NCBI GenBank assembly: GCA_002104895.1
Contig: MCFG01000142.1
Location: 62,001-126,000 of the forward strand
Reading direction: 5' to 3'
From: Anaeromyces robustus
Taxonomy: Eukaryota; Neocallimastigomycota; Neocallimastigomycetes; Neocallimastigales; Neocallimastigaceae
DNA: 64,000 bases
The notes beneath the pieces were generated by a model. It ran no database searches. It saw only the letters and a program-made list of their open reading frames with translations, and was not told where the DNA came from. This document shows positions 47,854 through 60,297 of this stretch, piece by piece. Position numbers and translations under genes: made by a program. Numbering within the stretch: the first letter of the stretch is position 1; every line of letters starts with the position of its first letter.

Positions 47854-50695
47854 ATTATTAATTATTATTATAATTATTTTTATTATAATCTTTTTGTTTA
47901 CTGCTTTAAAAGCTATATACATAACTTATAATAATACATTAACCTCAGATGAAATATATGCAGAAAAAGTATATACATGTAAATCTTTAACAGAATCATG
48001 TACATTTTCTAAACATGAATGTGATCCACACAATCCAAACGGATTATGTAATAAAATAATTAAAAATTTCATATATATAAATATAAATTATATAATATAT
48101 TATATTTTTATTTTATTTTATTAAATATATCATAATATAATACTATTTAAAAACTTTTTATGACTAAGGTGATGGTTATTATCTTGAAGATATTGACAAA
48201 AATAATAAAGGTAATTTATATCTATGCGATAGAGAAAAATTTACCTGTAATAAATTGGACATATCAAAAACAAAAGGTTATTTTATATCACAAAGAAAAG
48301 ATAATGAAAATAATTATCAATATATTAAATGTGATGGAAAAGAATGTGAATTAATAAATTTAAAAAATCTTAATTATAAATGTAATTCAGTTGGTGAATT
48401 GGTATTCAATGGTTCATATATTTATTTTTGTTCTAATTCGAATGATGAGTATTTATTTGATTATAATGATTATAATGATAAGGAAATAATCATTGAAAAT
48501 CTTAATAATAACATTTTTGGTGCTGGTGAAACTAGTGATTATATAATTGTGATACAATCAAATAATAAAATAATTCCAAAAGACATGTCAGTTTGTATGT
48601 ATAACAATTAAAATTAAAATTATTAATTATATATTAAAATACTTTAATTATATTATAAATAGAACAAAATATTAATAAAAAATTTATCTATTATTAAATA
48701 TATATAATTTTTTTTTTCATTTATTTCAATAGTCAATGATAATATTTATATAATTAAATATTATTTATGTGAATTTTCTAAAAATAATAATATAAATTCC
48801 CTAAAGAAATACATTATGACAGGAATATTTGCATTTAAAAAAGTTATTATTAATGAAAAAGAATATTATGCATTAATAGACGATGAAGAAATTCAAAATG
48901 GTTTAACATATGAATTACATGACATTTTACTTTATTATTGTGCTTATGATGAATGTTCCAGTACTACTGGATATTTAAAATATAATAATACTAAATTAGT
49001 TAGTTGTGATAGTTATGGATGTAAAGATAAAATTGATAGTTATAATTGTAATGGTAATGATTTTCAACCATATTTAAATGGTAATAAAATAAATTTATGT
49101 ACTAATTATGGTAATAGTGACAATATAATTGAAACAGTAGATGGTACAAAAAAAGTTTTCGTCAATTATTTAGAAAATAACCGATACAGTTTATTATTAA
49201 CTAATGCTAATAATAATATAATTGCTTACCCAGAATGTAAAAAAAAATTATTTATATAAACCTACTAAAATCATATTATATTATTTCAATAAATATATAC
49301 TATTTATACTAACATAAATTAATATATCACTAAAAATTTTATTGTTATTATATTAAGATTCATATTATTATTTGGATTTAGATGATGATGGAATAAATGA
49401 ATTAATTTATTGTCCATATAGTAGTTGTTATATGATAAGTTATAGTGGTTATTTTTTAGCTAATAAAAGTGATTTAACAAATGCTTTGATATATTGTACT
49501 AGTGAAGATAATGATAATATTTCTTGTAGTTTTTCTAACATTGAAAACAGTATTTTTAGAAATAGTCATAGTAATACATTAATTGTATGCTTAAATTCTA
49601 TATGTTATTTTACCGGAAAATATATAAATAATATTTGCGAGTCCTACTCTTCTTTGATTTCATATCAATATTGTCAAACAAATAATTTTTTGTTTGACAA
49701 TATTAATAGTAATAAATATTACTCATTAGAAAATGTTAACGCTCTTTCAACATTTCCTAAAATTGAGTATGGCAACGATTTAATATTATTAAAATTTGAA
49801 GAATATTCAATAACACAAGTTTTGACTAACGCTTATGGTAATAATTAAAAAATTAAAAATATACTAATAAAATAAAATAAAAAAAAAAAATTATTATTAA
49901 TTATAATATATTTTAAAAATAAATCAAATTTATAAGGTATATGTATTGATTATGACTATTCATTAAATGATGATTGTGATAATCTTTTATTTAAATATAT
50001 ATGCACCGATATAAATAAATCTTGTGTTAGAAATTCCTTTCTTTGTGATCCAATTCACCCAACTAGCCTTTGTAATTAATAACTTTTTTTCTATATATAT
50101 AAATAAAAGAAATAAATAAATAATAAAATATAATAAAATATATAAATATAATATTTTATTATTAATCATTTAAATAACTATTTAAATTTATTAATAATGA
50201 TAAGGTGATGGTTTTTATATAGTTTTTCAGGATAAAAGTAATAATAATAATTTTTGGTATAATACTGGTGTTTTATATAGTTGTTCAAATAGTAGTTGTG
50301 AAATGCTTGATACTAGCGTAGGATACTTTAAAATAAATGATAAAAATTTCATAAATTATATTAAATTTGAATATATTAAATGTGATAGAGAAAGATGTAC
50401 CGGAATTAATCCTGGCTCATATTGTTCATATATAGGTGAATTAATTAAAGTAGATTCTGATTTATATATTTGTACTATACATTCAGGCCAAACTGATGAA
50501 AATATTAAATGGAATATTGATACCAATTATAGTGAATATAATATTTTATATAATAGTAATGATAATTTTTTTGGATATGAAGAAAATAGAGATTATGTAA
50601 TGATAAAATTGACCAGTTCTTCAGTTATTTTATCAGATTTCCCAAAATGTATATTTATCATATACTTTCATAATAAAAAAAAAATACAAAAAAGA

Positions 50696-50735
<40 letters not shown>

Positions 50736-52118
50736 TTCATAATAATAATATTCATAATAAATAAATATATTACAAATATTAAATAATATATATAATAAAC
50801 TGATTATATTTATTAACTCATTTATTTATATTATATTTTTTTATATAATATATAGTAAATAATGATAATTATGTATTTAAAGGTACATCATATACTATAA
50901 ATTTTAACAGTAATTTAATTTACAAATATAATATTAATGGTATATTAGCTACTCTTAGTGATTCTTCATACAATGAATTTGAAAGAATTTTAATTAAAAG
51001 TGACTTTACAAATGATCTTTCAAGTAATGAATCTACAATAAATATATATGATTGTTTCGATGGAGACTGTATAAAAACTAAAGGAGCGATAAAATACGGC
51101 AAAAAAAACAATATATTATTAATTAATCATACTAATTCAACTTCAACAAAGGAATTATCCGGTTGTTCAAGTGAATATGATGTTGGAAATATTTGGTATG
51201 ATACTGGTGATTCAGCATTAAAATTATGTACAAAAAATAATTTAAAAGGTGTTCTTGAAACTGTATCAATTACTAAAAATTCATCAAATTATATATTTAA
51301 TTATTATAATGATTTATGTTATACATTATATAAAGTTGATAATACACAAAATATTATTGGATTATCTATGAGAGGTAATAAAATGAGATAATATATATAA
51401 ATATAAATATAAATATAAACATAAATTCAATTTTTAAAAATTATTATATATTAAAACAAAAAAAAAAAAAAAAAAAAAATTTTATTTTAATAATTATAAA
51501 TTTAAAGATGAAAATTATATTAGAGATAATACATTTTATGAATGTACTTCAAGTACCACTGGAAGTATATGTTGTCCATCATATATAAAAGGATATGTTT
51601 TTAATTCAGAAAGTGATGCTTCTAATAATTTTATTTATTGTGATGATTCAACATGTGAAAGAAGAAGTATAGATAATGGTTTCTTATTATCAAATAAAAC
51701 TAACAATAATGTTATTTTATGTGAATCTTCAAATTGTCATTCTTATAGATCTTATAGATATGAATGTACCAATAATAATTATAAAATTATATATAATTAT
51801 TCTTATAAAAAATTTATACTATGTTTAAACGATGTTCAAATTTCATTAGAAAATAAATTTCGATATTATGAACTTCATAATGTTGATGCTAAATCTGTAT
51901 ATCCCAATATAATTCAAGGAAATGATACAGTTTTATTAGAAGTAAATCAATATTCTATAATTCAATATAATTCTCCTTCAGGTAATTCAAGTATTTTAAA
52001 TTGTTAATATTTATACAAATGATGTTTATTGTCATTAATCTTTATATATATATATATATATAATATTAATATAAAGTTATTAACTTTTAAATTTTTTTTT
52101 AATTTTTTTAATAATAAC

Positions 52119-52213
<95 letters not shown>

Positions 52214-52220
52214 CTAATAC

Positions 52221-52287
<67 letters not shown>

Positions 52288-52292
52288 AATAC

Positions 52293-52345
<53 letters not shown>

Positions 52346-55215
52346 GCAATATGTGTTAATTCAACACGTCTTGAAGATACTAATTGTGGTCAGAGCGAAT
52401 CAATAAAATATGTATATAAATCAAAATCTTCTTGTGATATTAGTCAAAATATTTGTGATCCAAAGAATCCAACTGCTATCTGTAAATTATTCCTATATTT
52501 ATTATTATTATAATTATTATAATTAATATAATTTTATTATTATTATATATTATATATATATATATATTTATTTTATTAAATATTTTTTTTTCATTAAAAG
52601 TTTTTTTTTTTTTTTTATAATTTATTTTGTTATCAATACATATATATATTTTAAATAATAATCATTAACAAAAATAAATTAAGGTAATGGCTTACAGTAT
52701 ATGAATGAAGTTATATATGAATGTAATAACAATTCATGTAAGAATTTTAATCAAAAAAATATAGGATATCTTAAAATAACAAATAAAAATACATATGATA
52801 ATACATATATTAATTGTAGTAATAATCAATGTAAACAATTAATAATAACACCTGAATCATCAATTGATTGTAATGTAAATGTCTCAGAAAAATTTATAAT
52901 AATGAATTATACGAAAAATAAATCAGATGGATTACTATGTATTAACGGAAATTTGATAAATTTTTCGGAATCGTATAATTTAAATAAAATCATTAAATCT
53001 ATTAATCGAGATATTACATCTACTACTAATACATTTGAATCCAAAGACAAATATAAATATGAATTATATTCAATAACTAAAGAGTCTATTTTAAAGTTAG
53101 ATACATCAAAATGTAAGTGAAATATACAGAAATCATAAATAAAATATTTAATTATTTAATTATTTTAAATATTTAATTTTTATTTATTTATTTATTTATA
53201 TATTTATTTTTATATATATTTATATATTTTTTTATTTTATTTATTTATTTATTTATTTATATATTTATTTTTATATATATTTATATATTTTTTTATTTTA
53301 TTTATTTATTTATTTATATATAAATAATTATTAATAATTTATAAAAATATATAATAGTACAAAATAATACCTATTTATTTGATAAGGAACCATATTTAGT
53401 TACAAATTATGGTAATTATAATATTTCCTTTGAAAAAATAGAATTGGATGGTTCTTATGCCTTCATAAATGATAAAACATCATACCAATATGGTATTGAT
53501 GTATTATTAACTGATGAAGAATTATTAAATATAACAAATGAAACTATTCCAAATGTTAGACTCTATTATTGTAATAAAATTAATTGTAACCTATCTACAG
53601 GTTATTTAATATATAAAACTGAAATAGAAAATTCATATAAAACTGCGGAATGTTTATATGATTTTTGTGATATTAATTATGTTGTTGATAAATGTAATTT
53701 AGGTAAAGATATTTATTATAAAAATGCAAACAAAAAAGTTTTCTGTGTTAATCCAAATAATAGTGAAAATTAGTATTATATTGAGGAAAATGAAGTAAAT
53801 TATCTATTTAATTATATAAGTGATAGTGAAACTTATAATTTATATATATCTAACAAAAAAGGAACGATATTTGTTCAATCCACCATAAGTAAATTTCTTT
53901 TTTTTTTTTTTTTACAATATCATATAATAATTTTATATAATATAATTTTTACTATTTTGTTAAATTAATTAATTATTAAAATAATTGAATCCATAAATCT
54001 ATACGTACATTGTATTAACTTTTATATTATTATTATTATTATTACTAGGTGGAAATTACATATATAAAAATAAAGTTAATGTAATGAAAAGAATGGTTTG
54101 TATAGGTGGATCAAAAGGTAGTACATGTGAATTACAAATATACGATTCGGGATATTATCAGTACTCTGTATCTTCACAGAGTAATGAATTTATTTATTGT
54201 GAAAATGTATGGGATGGTAGTAATTCATCAAGTTGCTCGATTGTAACAGAAGAATATGGTTATTTCACTAATACTGATTTGGATGTTATTAAATGTGTTG
54301 ATTCAAACTGTGAAATAATACCTAAAAGTTATTCATGTAAAAACCATAACAATGAAGTTATATTCAATTCAAATACTGACACATTTTCTTTTTGTATGAA
54401 CAATAAAGAATATGAATTCAATAATAACGAAAAATATTATAAATTAACAAATATCAACCCAGAAGTAATTTTTCCAATGGTTGAAAAAGGAGAAGAATAT
54501 ATATTATTAAAAATTGATAAAAACTCAGTAACTCAATATACTTCAACACTAGGTAAAAATATATTTATATTTAATATAAATTTAATACAGTAAAGATATA
54601 AGAAATCGTTTAATTTTAATGTATATAATATAGTATAATATAATATAATATAATATAATATAATATAATATAATATAATATAATATAATATAATATAATA
54701 TAATATAATATAATATAATATAATATAATATAATATAATATAATATAATATAATATAATATAATATAATATAATATAATATAATATAATATAATATAATA
54801 TAATATTATTTCTATTTTAATATATTGAATTAATAAAATATAAATTTTATTAAATATATATAAATTATATAAATTCTTTTTATTAATTTAATCAATTTTT
54901 TTAATTTTTTTTTTTTTTTTTTCAATAGGTATTTGTGTATATATTGATAATACTAAAGTTAGAAGCAATAATTTTATAGGTGCTAAACCGTATACATGTA
55001 TGGTATGTAGTAGTTTAGATAATCCATGTTATGAAACTATTACTATTACCGAAACTGTAGTCAAAATTTACTTGTTTGTATTTATTCCATCATCTATTGT
55101 ATTATTTTTAATCTTTAGTTTTATTATATTTTATGTTAAATTTAAAAAAGAACAAATTGATATTAATAAGAGTTTCTTTTCAAATTACATCTCAGTTGTA
55201 TGGAATTTATTATAA
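45124..55215 (+). CDS. Giant modular Cys-rich surface protein, scaffoldin-like, probably disrupted
   Basis: Eighteen exons are recognisable in the repeating order A-B-C-D. They are 45124-45646, 45794-45922, 46186-46270, 46395-46940, 47077-47580, 47913-48047, 48169-48594, 48733-49236, 49358-49837, 49937-50071, 50205-50648, 50856-51374, 51508-51981, 52347-52481, 52684-53112, 53358-53888, 54049-54552 and 54929-55215. All introns are phase 1. Motifs such as GYFINS..TDIIKCSNSKCE and YYCNK...C recall the Cys repeats of anaerobic-fungal scaffoldins, known from cellulosomes. The last exon ends in a transmembrane helix (IYLFVFIPSSIVLFLIFSFI) and a short basic tail, so the protein would be surface-anchored. 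Lesions: exon A1 is 3n+1 long with a frame change near 45225, C1 is an 85-nt remnant with stops, D4 has a TAG at 53771-53773, and no clean signal exon is seen. It could be a recent pseudogene, or carry assembly errors. Confidence 0.7.
47077..49236 (+). other. Super-repeat 2 (A2, B2, C2, D2), fully open
   Basis: A2 (504 nt) runs GGNYYINYDDKN to DIILLKINKYSAIQ. B2 (135 nt) contains CDPHNPNGLC. C2 (426 nt) runs GDGYYLEDIDKNN to KDMSV. D2 (504 nt) runs NDNIYIIKYYLCEF to IIAYPE. Every exon length is divisible by three. TTA arrays fill the A2-B2 intron (about 47778-47850). Confidence 0.75.
49358..51374 (+). other. Super-repeat 3 (A3, B3, C3, D3), fully open
   Basis: A3 (480 nt) starts SYYYLDLDDDGIN. 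B3 (135 nt) contains CDPIHPTSLC. C3 (444 nt) starts GDGFYIVFQDKSN. D3 (519 nt) starts NNDNYVFKGTSY. The conserved module ends, NDLILLKFEEYSITQ in A and RDYVMIKLTSSSVI in C, match super-repeat 2. Confidence 0.75.
51508..53888 (+). other. Super-repeat 4 (A4, B4, C4, D4), one stop in D4
   Basis: A4 (474 nt) starts DENYIRDNTFYEC, B4 (135 nt) contains CDPKNPTAIC, C4 (429 nt) starts GNGLQYMNEVIYEC, and D4 (531 nt) starts QNNTYLFDKEPY. D4 contains an in-frame TAG at 53771-53773, yet homologous coding continues after it (YYIEENEVNYLFNY) to a normal donor. The A4-B4 intron holds a long AAT/ACT array. Confidence 0.75.
52121..52344. repeat. AAT/ACT trinucleotide array in the A4-B4 intron
   Basis: About 220 bp of AAT with interspersed ACT units, ending right at the acceptor of exon B4. 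The poly-Leu frame on the other strand is an artefact. Confidence 0.95.
54049..55215 (+). other. Terminal half-repeat: A5 and a B-like exon fused to a membrane anchor
   Basis: A5 (504 nt) starts GGNYIYKNKVNVMKR and ends YILLKIDKNSVTQY. The last exon begins like a B exon (GICVYIDN) but, instead of the Cys-Asp-Pro block, runs into TITITETVVK, a transmembrane helix and a 29-residue tail, ending at TAA 55213-55215. The A5-to-last-exon intron holds a TAATA array. Confidence 0.75.
54632..54804. repeat. TAATA pentanucleotide array in the last intron
   Basis: About 170 bp of perfect ATAAT/TAATA pentamers between exon A5 and the membrane-anchor exon. Confidence 0.95.
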
Positions 55216-55680
55216 AATATAATCATATATTTTAACCCAAAATAGAAACTTTAAAATAATAATAATATTATTATTATTATTAATTGTAGAGTTCCATAAC
55301 ATATATTAAAAAAGTTCTTAAAATATAAACAATAAGTACATAGATATCATTAAATTAAATAAAATATATATCATTAAATATATAAATTATTTTAAATAAT
55401 TTTATATTATATTAAATTTCAAATGTTAATTCTATGATGAAATAGTTTATATATTATTATATATAAATAAATAATATTTCATAGGTAACTATTAATTTAT
55501 TAATTTTTGTATATAAAAAATTAAAATAATAATAAAATTTTATTATTTATACTTTTATACTATTTTTACCTTTAGACCTAACTTATGATTAATGTTTATA
55601 AATAATATTCAAATATATTTATAAAAAATAATAATATTTAATATTAATATAAATAAATAATACATAAAAATCAAATCAAA

Positions 55681-55872
55681 TATTTTATTTTATTTTATTT
55701 TATTTTATTTTATTTTATTTTATTTTATTTTATTTTATTTTATTTTATTTTATTTTATTTTATTTTATTTTATTTTATTTTATTTTATTTTATTTTATTT
55801 TATTTTATTTTATTTTATTTTATTTTATTTTATTTTATTTTATTTTATTTTATTTTATTTTATTTTATTTTA
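55681..55872. repeat. TTTTA pentanucleotide array
   Basis: About 190 bp of perfect TTTTA/TTTAT pentamers. Confidence 0.95.
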
Positions 55873-55913
55873 TTTTTTTTTTTTATATAGATTATTTATT
55901 TTTAATTAATTAA

Positions 55914-55933
55914 TTAATTATTTATTTATTTAC

Positions 55934-55976
<43 letters not shown>

Positions 55977-56000
55977 TATATTTATTTATTTATTTATTTA
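55914..56000. repeat. TTTA array
   Basis: About 85 bp of TTTA units with a few variants (acttat, atatat). Confidence 0.9.
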
Positions 56001-57987
56001 GATATATATAAAATTTAATTTTATTATTATTTGGATATATATAATTTTTTTTAAATTTTTAATTTTTTCTTATATATAATAATAAGCAAAATGAAAATTT
56101 TATTTTTTTTCTTAATAATGTTAATTAATATATATTGTGACCTTAAGATTATAATATTTATTTAATTTTTATATTATTTATTTATTTATTCGTTTATTTA
56201 TTTATTAATATTTATATATTATATATTATATATTATTAATATTTATTTACTTATTTATTTATATATATTTTTTTTTTAAAAAAAAGATTTTTTTTTTTTA
56301 CTAAATAAGGTATCTAATAATTAATCATTTTACCTTTTAATAAATTGTAAAACAATTAATAAATGTTTTATATTATATTATATTACATTATATTATATTA
56401 TTATTATATATTGATAAAACACAGTTTATTTATTAAGGATCTTCAGTACACTTTATTTATTTATTATTCTTTTGTTTACATACTCAAATTAATGATCAAT
56501 TGTAAGAATATCTCTCTACATCTCAACTATCTAACTACAGATATTCCTAGATGAGGGTTAATATAACTAAACTATTTTCTAACTTTTATATTGATTTACT
56601 CACAATAAAGTTTATTTGTTTATATAAATACTTAATAATGATTAAACAATAAAATATAATTATTTACATTGAATATAAAATAAATATCAAAATCTGTTTA
56701 AAAATAAGAATACATCATTAATTTATACTTTATACATTCACAATTTATTAAATTATATTATTAAATTAAGTTTTTTATATTCGTTTTAGATCAATATTAT
56801 ATTATATTATTATTATATTATATTAGATTTTTATTATATTTATATATTATATAATAATTTTTATATTTTAATTTTTATATTTAAATAAATTTTATTTAAT
56901 ATTTTAAATTAAGTAAATATTAAATAAATGAATGTTATGTCAGTCTATCTAATATGTGTAATAATGCTTTAATTAAAAAAAAGAATTTATTATGTAATTA
57001 AAGAAGAAAAAAAAGTCAATGTTTTTATTTGTTATTTTTTACACTATTAAATTAAATAAATATCTTATATAAACTAAATAAATATAAAATTAAAAAATTT
57101 TAAAAAATTTTAATTTGTTTTTAGTAAAATTTAAATTAAAAAAAAAAGGAAAAAAAAAATTTTTTTTTTCTGATTAACTGTTAATAAATTAAATTTATTA
57201 TGAAATTGAGGTATAACACTTTTAAGGTTCAGAAAATTTTTAAATAAGGAAAGAATTTTTGTTTTATTAAAGTTTATTATATTTCTTTATTATTTATTAT
57301 ATTTTTGAACTTGATTCTTGTCTACATTTTATAATAGATATTTTTAATTTTTTTTATACTTTTACAATTATAATTATTTAATATTTGTATAATTATTTCT
57401 TTACCTTATTTTTAAGGAGAAAAATAAGGAGTTTATAATTATAACTAATGTAAATAATTAATCACTATTTTCTATTTTTCACGCAATGTTATAAAACTAC
57501 AATTAATGTAAATAATACATTAATTTATGTATATAATAAAATAATTTTATAGATTTTATGTTCTTATATTATTAATTAATTTCTTAATAAATAAATTTAT
57601 ATATCGGAATAAAAATAAATAATTTGACGCATAATTTACTAATAATTTAAATTTATTTTTATTTTACTTTAATTGTTTTATTTTCTATTTTAAAAATTCT
57701 ATTTTTTAAAAAAAAAAATTTTTTTTTATGATTATAATTTGTTTGTACATATACCATGAATACTTTTTCTTTTTATTATACTCTTATATATATACTCTAA
57801 TATAATAAATATAATAAAATGTATTGTATTACCAATTATCAATTGATTTATAATTTTAAAACTTTAATTATAATTATAATAAAAGTTCTCTTTTTTGAAA
57901 ATTATTGTTACCTTACAAAAAAAAGATAAATTAAAATTTTGGGTAATGTATATACACAAGATTAATTATTATTATTTAATAATAATA

Positions 57988-57993
57988 AATATA

Positions 57994-58024
<31 letters not shown>

Positions 58025-58075
58025 GTAAATAAATAAATAAATAAGTAAATAAATAAATAAATAAATAATTAATTA
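57988..58075. repeat. AATA array with AAGT variants
   Basis: About 85 bp of AATA units with two AAGT units, ending in a TTAA run and followed by a long A tract (58109-58133). Confidence 0.9.
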
Positions 58076-58102
58076 ATTAATTAATTAAAAATAAATAATC
58101 TA

Positions 58103-58133
<31 letters not shown>

Positions 58134-58814
58134 GAAAAAAAAAAGCGTATCCACCACACACAAAGTGTTTAAAGTAATATAATTTTAGTTTTACACAAAT
58201 TTTTTAATGAATTTTTCAATACTTTAATATATTCATTCTTTTTTTTATTATTTTATTTATTTACTTATTTATTAATTCATTTATATAGATAGATATATAT
58301 ATATTAAAAAAAAAAAAAGATATTTAAAAAATATATAGGATTACAAGAATGATAATTAATTTATACCTTTATTATATTTAAAAACTTTTAAATAAATTCC
58401 AAAAATAATTCTATTATTTTCCATTAAAGAATAATCTATATATATATTATATAATTTTTTTTAAAATAATTTAAAATATATATATTATTATTATTATATA
58501 TTATATATAAAATTATATAATTAATACATATTTATATATCTTATTTAAAAATTATTGAAAAAAAAAATTTTTTTTATTTTTTTACCTTTCTTAAATTCAT
58601 ATACACGAATATAAACTGATATAATTATTTAATTATTATTTTAATTAAATAAATATAATATTATGAACTAGATAAATTATTATATTAATTAAGTGAATAA
58701 TAAATTAATATTTAAATAAATTTACTTCAATGAATATATATATATTATTAATTTAAATAAATTATTATTTAATAATTGAGTGAATATATTTATTATTAAT
58801 TACATAAATAATAT

Positions 58815-58925
58815 TATTCCAAGAGGTAGAGAGTAAGGTTAGAACCAGTGACAACCAATATGATAACAGAAGCAGGTAGAATTGAGCCTAATTGGTAGCC
58901 ATAATGGATTAATATCATTACAAAA
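58815..58925. other. Unexplained island of normal base composition
   Basis: About 110 bp with roughly 40% G+C sit in A/T-only DNA ('ccaagaggtagagagtaagg' onward). It contains the near-palindrome 'gagcctaattggtagcc' and repeated CCAAT/CCAGT words. Both strands have only short open frames (about 30 codons on the minus strand). It could be a structured RNA, a fragment of an old insertion or a regulatory block. I cannot identify it. Confidence 0.4.
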
Positions 58926-59891
58926 GATAACACAAATATTTATATAAATAATTAATTATTAGGAATAATAAATAATAAATAATAATAGTATAATAAATTA
59001 TATTAAATGTAATATGTAGTTAAACAAAAATTTAATTATTTATAACCAATAAGATTAAAATAATAAGTAAAAACAATTATATAAGAAATATATAAAATTA
59101 GGTAGAAAAAATGGTTCTTTTATTATTAATAATTAGTTTTATAGGAATTAGTTAGGAAAACTAAAATAAAACTTATAGGATTTAATAATATTTAGGAAAT
59201 TGGTTATAATTTTTATATAATAGTTAGATATATTAAAGGATTATATTTAATTAATATTGATAATTTTTTTTACGATATTTAAATAATAATACGACTTTAA
59301 TAATAAATAAATAAATAAATATATAAATAAATAAAAATATGATTATAAAATAAATAATCTTTATAATTTAATATTTAATATTCGAGTGTAAATTCTATTT
59401 ATCTTCTTAATAGAATATATTATTTTATTAATAAATAATCTTGCTAACTCACACAAAATTGATACTTTATAAAAAACACGTATCATGTGAGATTCGTTAC
59501 AAGGCTGAACGTTTTCAACAAACGTTAATATTTTTATATATATAATAAAATTAAAATCATATATATTAATTGGTTGAAAAATATTTAAATTATAAAAATA
59601 TATTTAATCAAAAATTATGATAATAAAATAATAATAATTATTATTATATCAATAATATATACAATCATTATTTTCAAATTTATTTTAAAATTCTTTAAAA
59701 TAATTATATCATTACGACACAAACAAGCATGTTAAATTATTTAAAAAAATAAAAAGGAAATTATATTTATAAAAATAATTTTTTAAAATTTATTTTACGG
59801 TCATTAAACTTTTGAATATTTAAAATTTTCCTATAGAATTTGAACAAAATATTTTAATATATTTTAATATAAAAAATAAACTTTAAAAATT

Positions 59892-59933
<42 letters not shown>

Positions 59934-60297
59934 TTGAGATTATTATTTTATTATTTGTTATAATGTAATAATAATAATTTTTAATATTTTTTATTAAAAA
60001 TTTTAAATAAAGTTATAATAGATTTTAAATTACATACTATCATATAATTATTATTTAAAAAATAAATATATATTGTTTATTTATTAATTTACAAAATATT
60101 TTATATTAGTTATATATATTAATTTAATAAATCATTATTATTAAATCATTATTTATTAAAAATCTTATTATAATAAGTTTTTTATATACATATATACATA
60201 TATACATAATATATATATATTTTTATATAATTTATAAAATAGAATTTTTAAATAGAATTTTTTTAAAAAAAAATAAATTATTAAAAACTTAAAGGAA

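Larger units (their letters stand above)
55216..60297. other. Gene-free intergenic region of 5 kb
   Basis: No coding frame with amino-acid variety is present. It holds microsatellites (listed), a moderately complex stretch at about 56430-56560, a non-A/T island at 58815-58925 and another at 59450-59530. The two convergent flanking genes end here. Confidence 0.6.

Noticed and set aside
52080-52349. Minus-strand poly-Leu frame
   Set aside because: It is an AAT array within an intron of the plus-strand modular gene.
58100-58170. Poly-A tract followed by 'gcgtatccaccacacacaaa' as a retroposon end
   Set aside because: The A tract is followed by about 25 bp of complex sequence only; no element body, target-site duplication or coding part is visible.
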